Source: Alcanivorax sp. (GTDB taxonomy: Bacteria; Pseudomonadota; Gammaproteobacteria; Pseudomonadales; Alcanivoracaceae). From it: 64,000 bases of DNA. This document shows positions 1 to 8,004 of the stretch, piece after piece. The notes under the pieces are model-generated. The model was not told where the DNA came from and made no database searches. It saw only the letters and a program-made list of their open reading frames with translations. The stretch covers positions 104,934-168,933 of the forward strand of contig JAKUPL010000010.1 of assembly GCA_022449455.1 (NCBI GenBank). The letters are read 5' to 3'. Every line of letters starts with the position of its first letter. Position 1 is the first letter of the stretch. The position numbers and the translations under genes were made by a program.

Positions 1-445
1 GCACGGTACCGAGAATCCAATTGATCTCGTCGGGCACCACCGCCAGCGGGTTGGGATTGAGGGCGGTGATGGTGACCCGGCTGGCGCTGGTGTCACCGCT
101 GCCGGCGGTGCCATCGTTGACCACCAGGCGAATCACGTAGGTGCCGGGCAGGTCCGGGGTGAAACTGGCCCGATCGGTGTCGGCGCCGTCCAGGGTGGCT
201 TCGCTGCCCTCCGGGCGACTCAGGAAGTGCCATTCCCAGGTGGTGATGTCGCCGTTGGGCGAGGTGCTGGCGCTGCCGTCCAGTTGCACGCTGCCTTCAC
301 CGGCGTTCACTTCCGTGGTGTCGGCGCTGGCGCGGGCCTGGGGGCGGTCCACGGCGTCGCCGCCCCCTCCGCCACCACCACCGCCGCAGGCGGCAAGCGC
401 CAGCAACAAACAAAACAGGGACATTGATCTGATCAGCACGGCCAT
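1..445 (-). CDS. PKD-domain lipoprotein, 3' part outside window
   Basis: An open frame runs from an ATG at 445 off the left edge, giving 148 codons without a stop. The N-terminus has a hydrophobic signal followed by the lipobox LAAC near residue 19, then nine glycines in a row directly after the lipidated cysteine, so the product should be a lipoprotein tethered by a flexible linker. The following stretch resembles a PKD/immunoglobulin-like beta domain: it has a G-S-A-S-x-S-P-N-G motif, a W-E-W strand, and a G-T-Y-V-I-R-L-V-V-N-D-G motif. Such domains occur in large surface or secreted proteins. The function of the whole protein cannot be told from this part. Confidence 0.75.
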   Translation of the reverse strand, partial: MAVLIRSMSLFCLLLALAACGGGGGGGGGDAVDRPQARASADTTEVNAGEGSVQLDGSASTSPNGDITTWEWHFLSRPEGSEATLDGADTDRASFTPDLPGTYVIRLVVNDGTAGSGDTSASRVTITALNPNPLAVVPDEINWILGTV

Positions 446-483
446 AAGGGGTATCTCCCAAGGAAAGCGTCGCACCCTTTGAG

Positions 484-500
484 GGTGATTCTCATTTACA
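484..500. promoter_or_regulatory. Fur-like site between the lipoprotein gene and exbB
   Basis: The sequence TGATTCTCATTT resembles one half to two thirds of a Fur box (GATAATGATAATCATTATC). It lies between two divergent genes, just upstream of the exbB-exbD-tonB operon, where iron control is expected. The match is partial and was judged by eye. Confidence 0.35.
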
Positions 501-608
501 GCCTTATAACGAGTCAGACACCGGGATTTTTCACCCCGACGAGAAACACTGAAAATTCCCTGGCCGGGCTTCGTTATTAGGGTGGATGCATCACCTTGGG
601 AAAAACGT

Positions 609-1370
609 ATGTTGCCACCACGTCTGGCGCGGCCCGCTGTCGCGCTGCTGGTCTTTTCGCTGGCATGGGTCGTGGCCCCCGCCAGCGCCAATACTCTCCC
701 CCATGATCTGACGCCGCTGGGCATGTTCCGGCAGGCGGACTGGGTGGTGAAGGCGGTGATGCTCGGCCTGCTGGCGGCGTCGTCGATTACCTGGATCGTG
801 CTGCTGGCCAAAAGCCGGGAACTGGCGGTCTTGATGCGCCGCCAGCGGCGCGCCCTGGCCGCGCTGACAGCGGCGGCCAGCCTGGAACAGGCGGAGGACG
901 AGGACCACGAAGCCGGCCTCTTCCTGGCCACCGCCCGGCAGGAATGGCGGCTCTCCAGCGCCGTGCTGGACGACCGGGAGGGGCTCAAGGAGCGGGTGGC
1001 CGCCAGCCTGCAACGGCTGGAAGCGGCCAGTGGCCGGCGCGCCGGTCGCGGCACCGGAGTGCTGGCCACCATCGGCGCCACGGCGCCGTTCGTGGGCCTG
1101 TTCGGTACCGTCTGGGGGATCATGAACAGCTTTATCGGCATCTCCCAGGCCAACACCACCAACCTGGCGGTGGTGGCGCCGGGCATCGCCGAGGCGTTGC
1201 TGGCCACGGCGCTGGGGCTGGTGGCGGCGATTCCGGCGGTGGTGATCTACAACCATTTCGCCCGGCGCCTGCAGACCTACCGGGCACTGGTGGGCGACAC
1301 CAGCGCGGCGGTGCTGCGGCTGGTGTCCCGGGACCTCAGCCGCCGCGCCGCGGCGCCGGCCGGGGGCTGA
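609..1370 (+). CDS. exbB: ExbB, proton channel subunit of the TonB energiser
   Basis: This is a MotA/TolQ/ExbB family inner-membrane protein of about 253 residues. It uses the proton gradient, with ExbD, to energise TonB. A hydrophobic N-terminal segment resembling a cleavable signal (ending near APASA) precedes the usual three membrane helices: one near residues 45-67, one near 150-175 (containing the conserved G-A-T-A-P-F-V-G-L-F-G-T-V-W-G run) and one near 196-220. I chose the ATG at 609 because the hydrophobic segment follows it closely. A GTG at 582 in the same frame would add nine residues, and neither has a strong ribosome site. It is followed after 3 bases by exbD and then tonB, so it is the first gene of that operon. 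Confidence 0.9.
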   Translation: MLPPRLARPAVALLVFSLAWVVAPASANTLPHDLTPLGMFRQADWVVKAVMLGLLAASSITWIVLLAKSRELAVLMRRQRRALAALTAAASLEQAEDEDHEAGLFLATARQEWRLSSAVLDDREGLKERVAASLQRLEAASGRRAGRGTGVLATIGATAPFVGLFGTVWGIMNSFIGISQANTTNLAVVAPGIAEALLATALGLVAAIPAVVIYNHFARRLQTYRALVGDTSAAVLRLVSRDLSRRAAAPAGG

Positions 1371-1373
1371 GCC

Positions 1374-1796
1374 GTGGGCCTGCGCATCGACCACGACGAC
1401 GAACTGGCGGAACACCACGAGATCAACGTCACCCCGTTCATCGATGTGATGCTGGTGCTGCTGATCATCTTCATGGTGGCGGCGCCGCTGGCCACCGTGG
1501 ACATCAAGGTGGACCTGCCGGCGGCCAGCGCCGCCCCGGAGGACCGCCCGGACGACCCGCTCTGGCTGACCCTGGCCGAGGACCATTCCCTGACCCTGGG
1601 CGACACCCCGGTGGCCGACGGCGGCCTGGCGGCGGCGCTGGCCAGCGCCAGCGACGGCCGCGAGGATCCACGCATCTTCCTGCGCGCGGACAGCCGGGTG
1701 GACTACCGGACCCTGATGGGCACCCTGGACCGCCTGCGCGAGGCCGGCTACCTGAAGGTGGCCCTGGTGGCCCGGGACGGCGCCGGCGATGAATGA
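1374..1796 (+). CDS. exbD: ExbD, TonB energiser subunit
   Basis: A 140-residue ExbD/TolR family protein with a GTG start only 3 bases after the exbB stop. A short cytoplasmic tail leads into one membrane helix (about residues 20-40) that begins with the P-F-I-D-V-M-L-V-L-L motif. Asp24 corresponds to the essential proton-pathway aspartate of E. coli ExbD. The remainder is the small periplasmic domain. The end overlaps the tonB start by 8 bases, which indicates translational coupling. Confidence 0.92.
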   Translation: MGLRIDHDDELAEHHEINVTPFIDVMLVLLIIFMVAAPLATVDIKVDLPAASAAPEDRPDDPLWLTLAEDHSLTLGDTPVADGGLAAALASASDGREDPRIFLRADSRVDYRTLMGTLDRLREAGYLKVALVARDGAGDE

Positions 1797-2784
1797 TCTG
1801 AGCCGGCCGGGGGCGACGCGCGCACCGCTGGCGCCGGTGGCGCCGCCGGCCGACCTGATAGCGGGCGCCGCCGGGCCGGGGCTGAGCGCCGACACCCGGC
1901 GCTGGCTGAGCTCCACCTTGTTGGTGACCCTGGTGTACGCGGCGCCACTGGGCTGGTGGCTGTGGCGAGCACCACCACCGGCGATGGACAGCGCCCCGGC
2001 GGCGGCCATGGTGGTGGAACTGGCGCCGCTGGCCACCTCCCCGGCCAACCCCACGGAACTGCCGCCGGGCCCTGAAAGCCAGGCCAACCAGGCCTCCCGG
2101 GCGGCGCCCCCGGAACCCCGACCTGAACCCCGGCTTGAACCAAAGCCCGAACCGGCCACGCCCCCCGCTCCGGCACCCCCCACCCCCGCCGAGCCGGAGG
2201 CGGTACTGCCCGAGGCGGAGCCTCAGCCCGAGCAGAAAGAGCCTCAGCCCGAGCAAGAAAAGCCTCAGCCCGAGCAGAAAGAACCTCAGCCCGAGCAACG
2301 GGCGCCCCAACCGGACCCGACGCCGGAACCGCCACCGACCGAACAAGCGGCGGAATCCCCCTCCCCGGAAAAGGCCTCCAGCGACGCGACGGCCTCCACC
2401 GCCAGCGCGCCGCCGGACGCCGCCCGGCAATCGGAACGGGCGGCGGCGCCCCGCCAGGGCGTGGAGCGCCCCATGGCCGATCTGAACCAGGTGCCGAGCT
2501 GGCGGGACACCTTGCTGCGCCGGCTCAACGAGGCCAAGCGCTATCCGTCCCGGGCCCGGCGGCTGCGCCAGGAAGGCGTGGGCTATCTGCGCTTCGAGAT
2601 GGACATGGAAGGCCGGGTGCTGGCCAGTGGCATCGCCCGCAGCTCCGGCTATCCGTTGCTGGATGAGGAAACCCTGGCGCTGCTGCGTCGCGCCGCCCCG
2701 CTGCCGCGCCCGCCCAAGGCGCTGGCCGGGCAACGGCTGGAGTTCGTGGTGCCGGTGGAGTTCTTCCTCAGTACTGGACGGTAA
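1789..2784 (+). CDS. tonB: TonB energy transducer
   Basis: A 331-residue protein with the TonB layout. It has an unusually long cytoplasmic N-terminus of about 40 residues, one membrane helix (about 42-60), a long Pro/Glu/Gln-rich periplasmic spacer (about 85-200), and a C-terminal TonB domain (about 240-331) with the Y-P-x-x-A-R-x-x-x-x-E-G-x-G-Y motif and a final beta strand that pairs with the receptor TonB box. The spacer contains four 21-base tandem units. The gene ends tail-to-tail with the TonB-dependent receptor, overlapping it by 17 bases, so this TonB probably serves that receptor. Confidence 0.92.
   Translation: MNDLSRPGATRAPLAPVAPPADLIAGAAGPGLSADTRRWLSSTLLVTLVYAAPLGWWLWRAPPPAMDSAPAAAMVVELAPLATSPANPTELPPGPESQANQASRAAPPEPRPEPRLEPKPEPATPPAPAPPTPAEPEAVLPEAEPQPEQKEPQPEQEKPQPEQKEPQPEQRAPQPDPTPEPPPTEQAAESPSPEKASSDATASTASAPPDAARQSERAAAPRQGVERPMADLNQVPSWRDTLLRRLNEAKRYPSRARRLRQEGVGYLRFEMDMEGRVLASGIARSSGYPLLDEETLALLRRAAPLPRPPKALAGQRLEFVVPVEFFLSTGR
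2221..2304 (+). repeat. Four 21-bp tandem repeats in the tonB spacer
   Basis: Four near-identical 21-base units starting at 2221, 2242, 2263 and 2284, each beginning CCTCAGCCCGAGCA, encode repeats of PQPEQKE type. They lengthen the rigid periplasmic spacer of TonB. The last unit diverges at its end. Unit number may vary between strains by slippage. Confidence 0.9.
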
Positions 2785-5521
2785 CGCCGAGCCGGGCGGT
2801 GCGGCCCGGCGCCGGCACCATGCCCAGGCTCAGAGCGTCCAGATAATACTGGTCGGTGACGTTGTCCACGTTGAAGTCCACCGACAGCGTGTCGTTGGGC
2901 GTCCAGGTCACGAACGCATCCAGAATCGAATACTTGTGCCAGGGGATCGGTCGCGCGAAACGGCCGGCGGTCTGATCGTTGTACTCCGGCACCCGGTTGC
3001 GGGCACCCATCCAGGTATTGCGCGCGCCCACTTCCAGGCGCCGGTCGAACAACCGGAAGCCGAGCGTGGCGTTGGCCTGCCAGTTGGGCGGAATCATGTT
3101 GTTGATATAGCTGCTCGCCACGCCGTAATCGGTGCAGCGCTGGCGCCGATAGCTGCCCTCGTGGCACAGCTCGATGTTGTTGTAGCGGGTGCCGCCCAAT
3201 TCCGTGTAGACCCAGCCCAGATCGTATTCCAGGGACAGTTCCAGGCCGTGGAATTCCACACTCTCCAGGTTCTGGATGCGGAACAGCGCCGCGTTCTGGC
3301 CGATGCTGGTGTTGTCCCAGGTATTGGGGATGGTGCGGGTCAGATAGTCCTCGGTGCGATTCTGAAAATAGGCCAGTTTGAAACGCAGCGCGTCGCCGCC
3401 GGCGAACAGGTCGTCCTTGAGGATGTTCATGCCCACCTCCTTGTTCTCGGCGCGCTCCGGCTTGATGCGCTGCCCGGGCACCGCCGCCACCGAAAAGCCG
3501 GTGGTGGTTTCGAACAGGCTGGGCATGCGCAGGGCCTCGGAGTACTTGGCGAAGAACTGCAGGCCGCGCAGCGGCTCCCAAAGCAGGCTCGCCATCGGCG
3601 CCGAACCGGAATCGCTGAAGTCGTTGTAGAGCGGATCACAGGCGCCGTCGCCATCGCCGTCCACGCAGAAATCGCTGTTCGGGTCGTTGACCTCGGTGGG
3701 GCGGCGGTCGGAGGACTGATACCGGGTGTAGCGGATGCCCGCGTCCAGCGTCAGGGTCGGCACGAAGGTCCATTTCACCGCCAGGAAGCCGCTGGTTTCC
3801 TCGCGCTCGCCATCGCGCAAGCCAAAGCCGTCACCGTCCTGGTACCGTTTCGGCTCCACCTCCTCCCGCTGCCAGGCCAGGCCATAACGAAACTGCAGAT
3901 CGCCAAAGCGCGGCACGGAGGTGGTGTTGCTCAGGTCACCGCCCCAGCGCTGATAGATCTCGGTGCCGGGGCGCGCGTTCAGCAGCTCCATCAGCTCGTC
4001 GGAATAGCTGTTGTTGCGGCTTTCCGTATCGGTGTGCCAGACATGGCTGTCGATATCCAGCCAGTCGTTGTCCAGCGGCTGCCACTGATAACGGGCGGTG
4101 TAGGTGTTGGCGATGACCTCGGAGGGACGGGTCTGCTTGATGCGGCCCAGCCACAGCAGCTCCGAGGGCATCAGTTCCCCGTACTCGCTGTCGTAGCGCA
4201 GGTAGCTGAGGTCCAGGGTGTGCTCGTCGCTGGGATAGAGTCGGGTTTTGAGCAGCAGGGACTCGCTTTCGAAGTGAGTGTTGACCACTTCCTCGCCACC
4301 GCGGATGCGCGAAGCGCCGTCCACCTCCGGGCGGATTTCGGTGTAAAAGCCCCGGTCATAGCGCTCCGACAAATCCAGGCCGGGCGTGGGGCCGTGTTCA
4401 CCGGCGAAGTAGTTGCCCTGGCGACGTTGCGCGTAAGCGGCCACCAGATCGGCGCCGGCCAGACGCCGGGTCGCCGCCAGACTGCCGGCGTGGCCGTCGA
4501 AGTCCAGCAGCCCAGGCCGGTCCATGGAGCCGTCCGGCGGATAGGCGTTGTCCAGATCATAGATGCCTTCGCACAGCGAGCTGCCCGGCAGGCAGTCGGT
4601 GCGGTAATGGGACGGGGTGCCCAGGCCACCCACGTTGTAACCGGCCTGGGTGCCGATCGGCGCCGGCGAGCCGCTGTTGTTGCCCACCAGGCTGCCGCGC
4701 AAACGCAGCCCCCAGTCGTTGCCGGGTTTGGCGATGTCGTCGGCGTTCAGGGTGTGCATGCGCACCAGCCCGCCGATGGCGCCGGTGCCGCTGGCGCCCA
4801 TGGTGGGGCCCTTGTCGATTTCCACGCCGCCGATCAGATCCGGGTCGATGTAGCTGCGGCTGGTGACCCCGGCGTAGCCTCGGTAGACCGTGGTCTCCTG
4901 GCGGGCGCCGTCCACCAGCACCGGCACCCGGCCCTGGCCTTGCATGCCGCGGATGTTGATATTGAGGCCGCCACTGTTGCGGTTCTCCGCCACCAGCACG
5001 CCGGTGGTGCCCTTGAACATGTCGCCCACGGACAGCCCCCGAAAACGTTCGATGTCCTGCTGGCCGATATAGGCGGAGGACCCGGCGGTGGCGTAGGGCC
5101 GGTCGGCGGCGGCGGACTGGCGGGGGCCATCGCCCTGAACCTTCACCGCCGGCAGCATCTGCGCGTCGCCCAACCCGGTCAGGGCACGAACCACCACGGT
5201 TTTTCCCGCGCCGAAATACCAGCTCAGGCCGGTGCCATCGAGCAGACGGTCCAGCGCGACCGGCACCGGAAGCCGGCCGGTCACCGGCCGGGAGCGACGC
5301 TCGCCAAGCTCACCGGCGTCGGCGGTAACCTGGTAGCCGGACTGCTGGGCGAAGCGATCCAGAGCGCCGGGCAGGGACTGGGCGGGAATATCGAACTCCG
5401 TGCCGTCGTCGGCGAGCGCGCCGCCGGCCGGCCACAACGCCATCAACGCCAGCACGCAAAACGCCAGCGGCCAGAACGCCGGCGACAGCCGCCGACGGCC
5501 TGGTCGGTGATTCAGTATCAT
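2768..5521 (-). CDS. TonB-dependent receptor with STN signalling domain, probably heme/hemoglobin type
   Basis: An outer-membrane gated channel of about 917 residues. The start at 5521 is chosen because AGGAAG lies just upstream and a signal peptide ending A-L-A follows; the frame is open further upstream to 5587. After the signal comes a secretin/TonB short N-terminal (STN) domain (F-D-I-P-A-Q-S-L-P-G-A-L-D-R-F-A-Q-Q-S-G), as in FecA and HasR, which signal to an anti-sigma factor. The plug and a 22-strand barrel follow, ending G-V-T-V-Q-Y with a terminal aromatic. The C-terminal M-V-P-A-P-G-R-T segment recalls heme/hemoglobin receptors, but the ligand is an inference. The extracellular part has an acidic D-G-D-G-D-G-A-C-D stretch. 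It follows fecI and fecR on the same strand. Confidence 0.85.
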   Translation of the reverse strand: MILNHRPGRRRLSPAFWPLAFCVLALMALWPAGGALADDGTEFDIPAQSLPGALDRFAQQSGYQVTADAGELGERRSRPVTGRLPVPVALDRLLDGTGLSWYFGAGKTVVVRALTGLGDAQMLPAVKVQGDGPRQSAAADRPYATAGSSAYIGQQDIERFRGLSVGDMFKGTTGVLVAENRNSGGLNINIRGMQGQGRVPVLVDGARQETTVYRGYAGVTSRSYIDPDLIGGVEIDKGPTMGASGTGAIGGLVRMHTLNADDIAKPGNDWGLRLRGSLVGNNSGSPAPIGTQAGYNVGGLGTPSHYRTDCLPGSSLCEGIYDLDNAYPPDGSMDRPGLLDFDGHAGSLAATRRLAGADLVAAYAQRRQGNYFAGEHGPTPGLDLSERYDRGFYTEIRPEVDGASRIRGGEEVVNTHFESESLLLKTRLYPSDEHTLDLSYLRYDSEYGELMPSELLWLGRIKQTRPSEVIANTYTARYQWQPLDNDWLDIDSHVWHTDTESRNNSYSDELMELLNARPGTEIYQRWGGDLSNTTSVPRFGDLQFRYGLAWQREEVEPKRYQDGDGFGLRDGEREETSGFLAVKWTFVPTLTLDAGIRYTRYQSSDRRPTEVNDPNSDFCVDGDGDGACDPLYNDFSDSGSAPMASLLWEPLRGLQFFAKYSEALRMPSLFETTTGFSVAAVPGQRIKPERAENKEVGMNILKDDLFAGGDALRFKLAYFQNRTEDYLTRTIPNTWDNTSIGQNAALFRIQNLESVEFHGLELSLEYDLGWVYTELGGTRYNNIELCHEGSYRRQRCTDYGVASSYINNMIPPNWQANATLGFRLFDRRLEVGARNTWMGARNRVPEYNDQTAGRFARPIPWHKYSILDAFVTWTPNDTLSVDFNVDNVTDQYYLDALSLGMVPAPGRTARLGVTVQY

Positions 5522-5624
5522 GCTTCCTGGTCTCCCCGGGGTGCGAATGTGAATACGACGCATTTCAATGCGATCACGGGGGAACAACGAACGAGGCGGG
5601 GCGTTTTTTCAGGGAGCGGTCAAA

Positions 5625-6569
5625 TCAAAGCACGATGCGCAGAAGCGGCGTGATCCGCAGCACACGGCCACCGTGGGGCTGGACCATGGCCGCCAGGGCG
5701 GCGTCCACGTCGGTGAGGTCGTAGCTGCCGGTGACCCGGCGCGCGGCCAGGGCGTCATCGGCGATCAGGATGTAACCGCGGGCGTGACGCTCCAGGGTGT
5801 CCGCCAGATCCGCCAGGGTGCGGTCCTGCACGAACAGCCGGCCCTGCCGCCAAACCGCCACCCGGTCCGGCGCCGACCGTTGCACCCGGGCGGTGCCGCT
5901 GGCGCGGTCCAGGGCCCACTGGTCGCCGGGCAACAAATGGCGGGCCCGCCCACCCCGGTAACTGACCGCCACTTCACCGTGGCTGACGCCGACGCCGTAG
6001 CTCTCGTCGTCCTCGCGGACGCTGAAGGCGGTGCCGATGTCGCGGGCACGCACTTCATCGGCCACCACCAGGAAGGGGCGCGGATCGGCGGCCACTTCGA
6101 AGAAGGCTTCACCGCGCAGCAACCGCACGCGGCGCTCACCGTCGCTGAATTCCTCGGCCAGCGCACTGTCGGCGCCAAGCACCACGGCACTGCCGTCGGC
6201 CAGCGTCACGGCCAGGGTCTGCCCCACCCCGGTGCGATAATCCGCCTGCCAGTAACGCCAGGCGGCGGGCATCAGGGCCAGCAGCAAACAGGCGGCCAGC
6301 GCCAGGGCGGTCCGCGGCGGCCAGCGCCGGCGGTTGACCGGCGCCTCGCCGTGCCCCGGCCAGCGTTGCCGCTGCACCGGCAGGTCGCCGACCAACGCCC
6401 AGGCCTCGCTGACCCGCCGCCAGGCGTCCTCGTGGCGCTCATCCCGGGCCCGCCAGTCAGCGCAGGCGCGTCGCAGGGCCGGGTCCCGCGGCGCTTCGTC
6501 CAGCCGCAGCTTCCAGTCACTGGCCTCACGCAACAGCGCGTTGTCGGCGGGCTTATCGGAATCTTCCAT
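5625..6569 (-). CDS. FecR-family anti-sigma regulator
   Basis: A 314-residue inner-membrane regulator. The N-terminal cytoplasmic part (about 1-85) has the DUF4880-type L-R-x-A-x-x-W-x-x-x-L motif that binds the sigma factor. One membrane helix (about 92-112) and a FecR periplasmic domain follow, including L-A-D-G-S-A-V-V-L-G-A-D-S-A-L and a conserved R-x-x-R-L-L-R-G-E-A-F-F-E motif. In this family the periplasmic part senses the STN domain of the cognate receptor. It lies 50 bases after the sigma gene and 103 bases before the receptor gene, so the three form one signalling unit. Confidence 0.9.
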   Translation of the reverse strand: MEDSDKPADNALLREASDWKLRLDEAPRDPALRRACADWRARDERHEDAWRRVSEAWALVGDLPVQRQRWPGHGEAPVNRRRWPPRTALALAACLLLALMPAAWRYWQADYRTGVGQTLAVTLADGSAVVLGADSALAEEFSDGERRVRLLRGEAFFEVAADPRPFLVVADEVRARDIGTAFSVREDDESYGVGVSHGEVAVSYRGGRARHLLPGDQWALDRASGTARVQRSAPDRVAVWRQGRLFVQDRTLADLADTLERHARGYILIADDALAARRVTGSYDLTDVDAALAAMVQPHGGRVLRITPLLRIVL

Positions 6570-6620
6570 CTTCGATCCGGGGCTGGGCTTCGTGGCGCGA
6601 AACCGGGCTTAGGGCCTGCC

Positions 6621-7115
6621 CTAATCCAGGGCGGCGGCAAGATGCGCCATGGCATCGCGTACCAGGCGGTGGGCGGTGGCCGTGGACACCTCCAGCCGCT
6701 CGGCGATTTCCGCCAGAGTATAGCCACCGACCCGGTGCATTTCGATGGCCAGACGCTGGCGCCGGGGCAGACCGTCCAACACGCCGGCCAGGCGATCCAG
6801 ACGGTCGTGCTGCATGGCGGTCTGCTCGGGGCTGCTTTCCTCCCGCGGCTTGAGCCACTCCACCGTTTCTTCGTTCTGGTGGCGGCTCTCCATGGCCGAG
6901 CGACGGGTAAAATCAATCGCCAGGTTGCGCACGATGCGGTACAGGTAGGCCACGCCGGAGCCGGTCGGCCGCCGGCCGTCGGGCACGAAACGCAGAAAGG
7001 CGTCCTGAACCAGATCCTCGGCACGGGCCCGGCAGCCGACGATGGAGGTGACGTAGTCCACCAGCGCGGCCCGATGGTCCAGATACGCCTTGAGATTGCT
7101 GTCGGTGTATTTCAC
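6621..7115 (-). CDS. FecI-type ECF sigma factor
   Basis: A protein of 164 residues with ECF sigma regions 2 and 4. Region 2 carries D-L-V-Q-D-A-F-L-R-F-V and region 4 carries L-P-R-R-Q-R-L-A-I-E-M-H-R plus a T-L-A-E-I-A-E-R-L-E-V-S helix-turn-helix. The GTG at 7115 is preferred over the first ATG of the frame (7187) because GGGAG lies just before it and typical FecI proteins begin at this point. It should direct transcription of the downstream receptor when FecR relays ligand binding. A Fur-like site lies upstream, as is usual for fecI genes. Confidence 0.88.
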   Translation of the reverse strand: MKYTDSNLKAYLDHRAALVDYVTSIVGCRARAEDLVQDAFLRFVPDGRRPTGSGVAYLYRIVRNLAIDFTRRSAMESRHQNEETVEWLKPREESSPEQTAMQHDRLDRLAGVLDGLPRRQRLAIEMHRVGGYTLAEIAERLEVSTATAHRLVRDAMAHLAAALD

Positions 7116-7188
7116 CCGTCTCCCACCCGCTTGATAAGGGCCCTTGTCGAACCCTGGTCGTCGCCCGAGGAGACAGAATCTAAACAAA

Positions 7189-7209
7189 AATCATTCTCAT
7201 TACAATGAT
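7189..7209. promoter_or_regulatory. Fur-like box upstream of the fecI-type gene
   Basis: On the minus strand the sequence TAATGAGAATGATTTTT matches the core of the Fur consensus (AATGATAATnATTnTCA-like). It lies about 75-95 bases before the sigma-factor start, a typical place for iron repression. Confidence 0.5.
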
Positions 7210-7239
7210 GTCAGCGTCACACGCCGCCCGGGAAGGAGA

Positions 7240-8004
7240 CTATCCGTGGCCTCCGCCGCACACCGGGCAGGCCGGGTCCTTGCGAAAGGCCACTTCCCGC
7301 CAGGACAGGGTGCGGCCGTCGAACAGCCGCAGGCGCGGCGCCACCGGCTTGCCGGTGAGCAGGTGCAGGGCCAGCAGCGCCTGAAGGGTGCCGATGGTGC
7401 CCACCACCGGGCCGAGGATGCCGGCCTCGCTGCAGGCCAGATCGCCGTCGGTACCGTCGCCGTACACGCAGGCGTAGCAGGCGCTGTCCGGGTCACGCAG
7501 GTCGAAGGCGGCGAGCTGGCCGTCCAGGCGGATCGCGGCGCCGCTGACCAGGGCTTTGCGATGACGTACACAGGCGGCGTTGATGGCCTGGCGGGTGGCG
7601 AAGTTGTCGCAGCAGTCCAGCACCAGATCCACCTCGGGCAGATGCCGGTCCAGCCAGTCGTCGCCGGCCATGGCGGCGTGGGGCTCCACCTTTACGTCCG
7701 GGTTCAGGGCGTTGAGCTGGGCGGCCAGGGCGGCGGCCTTGCCCTGCCCCACCTGGCCACCGCGGAAGGCGATCTGGCGGTGCAGGTTGCTGGTGTCCAC
7801 GGTGTCGTCGTCCACCAGCACCAGCCGCCCGACGCCGGCGCCGGCCAGATACAGCGCGGCCGGATTGGCCAGCCCGCCGCAGCCGACCAGCAGCACGGTG
7901 GCGCCGGCGATGGCTTCCTGGCCGTCCAGGTCGAAGTCCGCCACCAGCAGTTGCCGGCTGTAGCGTTGCAGTTGGTCGTCGCTAAACACTTCTTGGTTAG
8001 ACAT
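7240..8004 (-). CDS. moeB: MoeB/ThiF-type adenylyltransferase
   Basis: A 254-residue E1-like enzyme that adenylates the C-terminal glycine of a small sulphur carrier (MoaD in molybdopterin synthesis). The nucleotide-binding fold begins V-L-L-V-G-C-G-G-L-A (about 37-46), followed by D-D-D-T-V-D-x-S-N-L-x-R-Q (about 64-76). Two C-x-x-C pairs near residues 173 and 247 form the structural zinc site. It overlaps the end of prmC by 8 bases. Linkage to prfA and prmC is common in gammaproteobacteria and supports MoeB over ThiF. Confidence 0.88.
   Translation of the reverse strand: MSNQEVFSDDQLQRYSRQLLVADFDLDGQEAIAGATVLLVGCGGLANPAALYLAGAGVGRLVLVDDDTVDTSNLHRQIAFRGGQVGQGKAAALAAQLNALNPDVKVEPHAAMAGDDWLDRHLPEVDLVLDCCDNFATRQAINAACVRHRKALVSGAAIRLDGQLAAFDLRDPDSACYACVYGDGTDGDLACSEAGILGPVVGTIGTLQALLALHLLTGKPVAPRLRLFDGRTLSWREVAFRKDPACPVCGGGHG

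Noticed and set aside
591..2733. Minus-strand open frames across exbB-exbD-tonB
   Set aside because: Shadows of well-recognised plus-strand genes; Gly/Arg-rich compositions typical of antisense frames.
2627..7208. Very long plus-strand open frames (up to 1008 codons) opposite the receptor and fecR/fecI genes
   Set aside because: They are antisense shadows of the GC-rich minus-strand genes, low in recognisable motifs, and the minus-strand proteins are clear family members.
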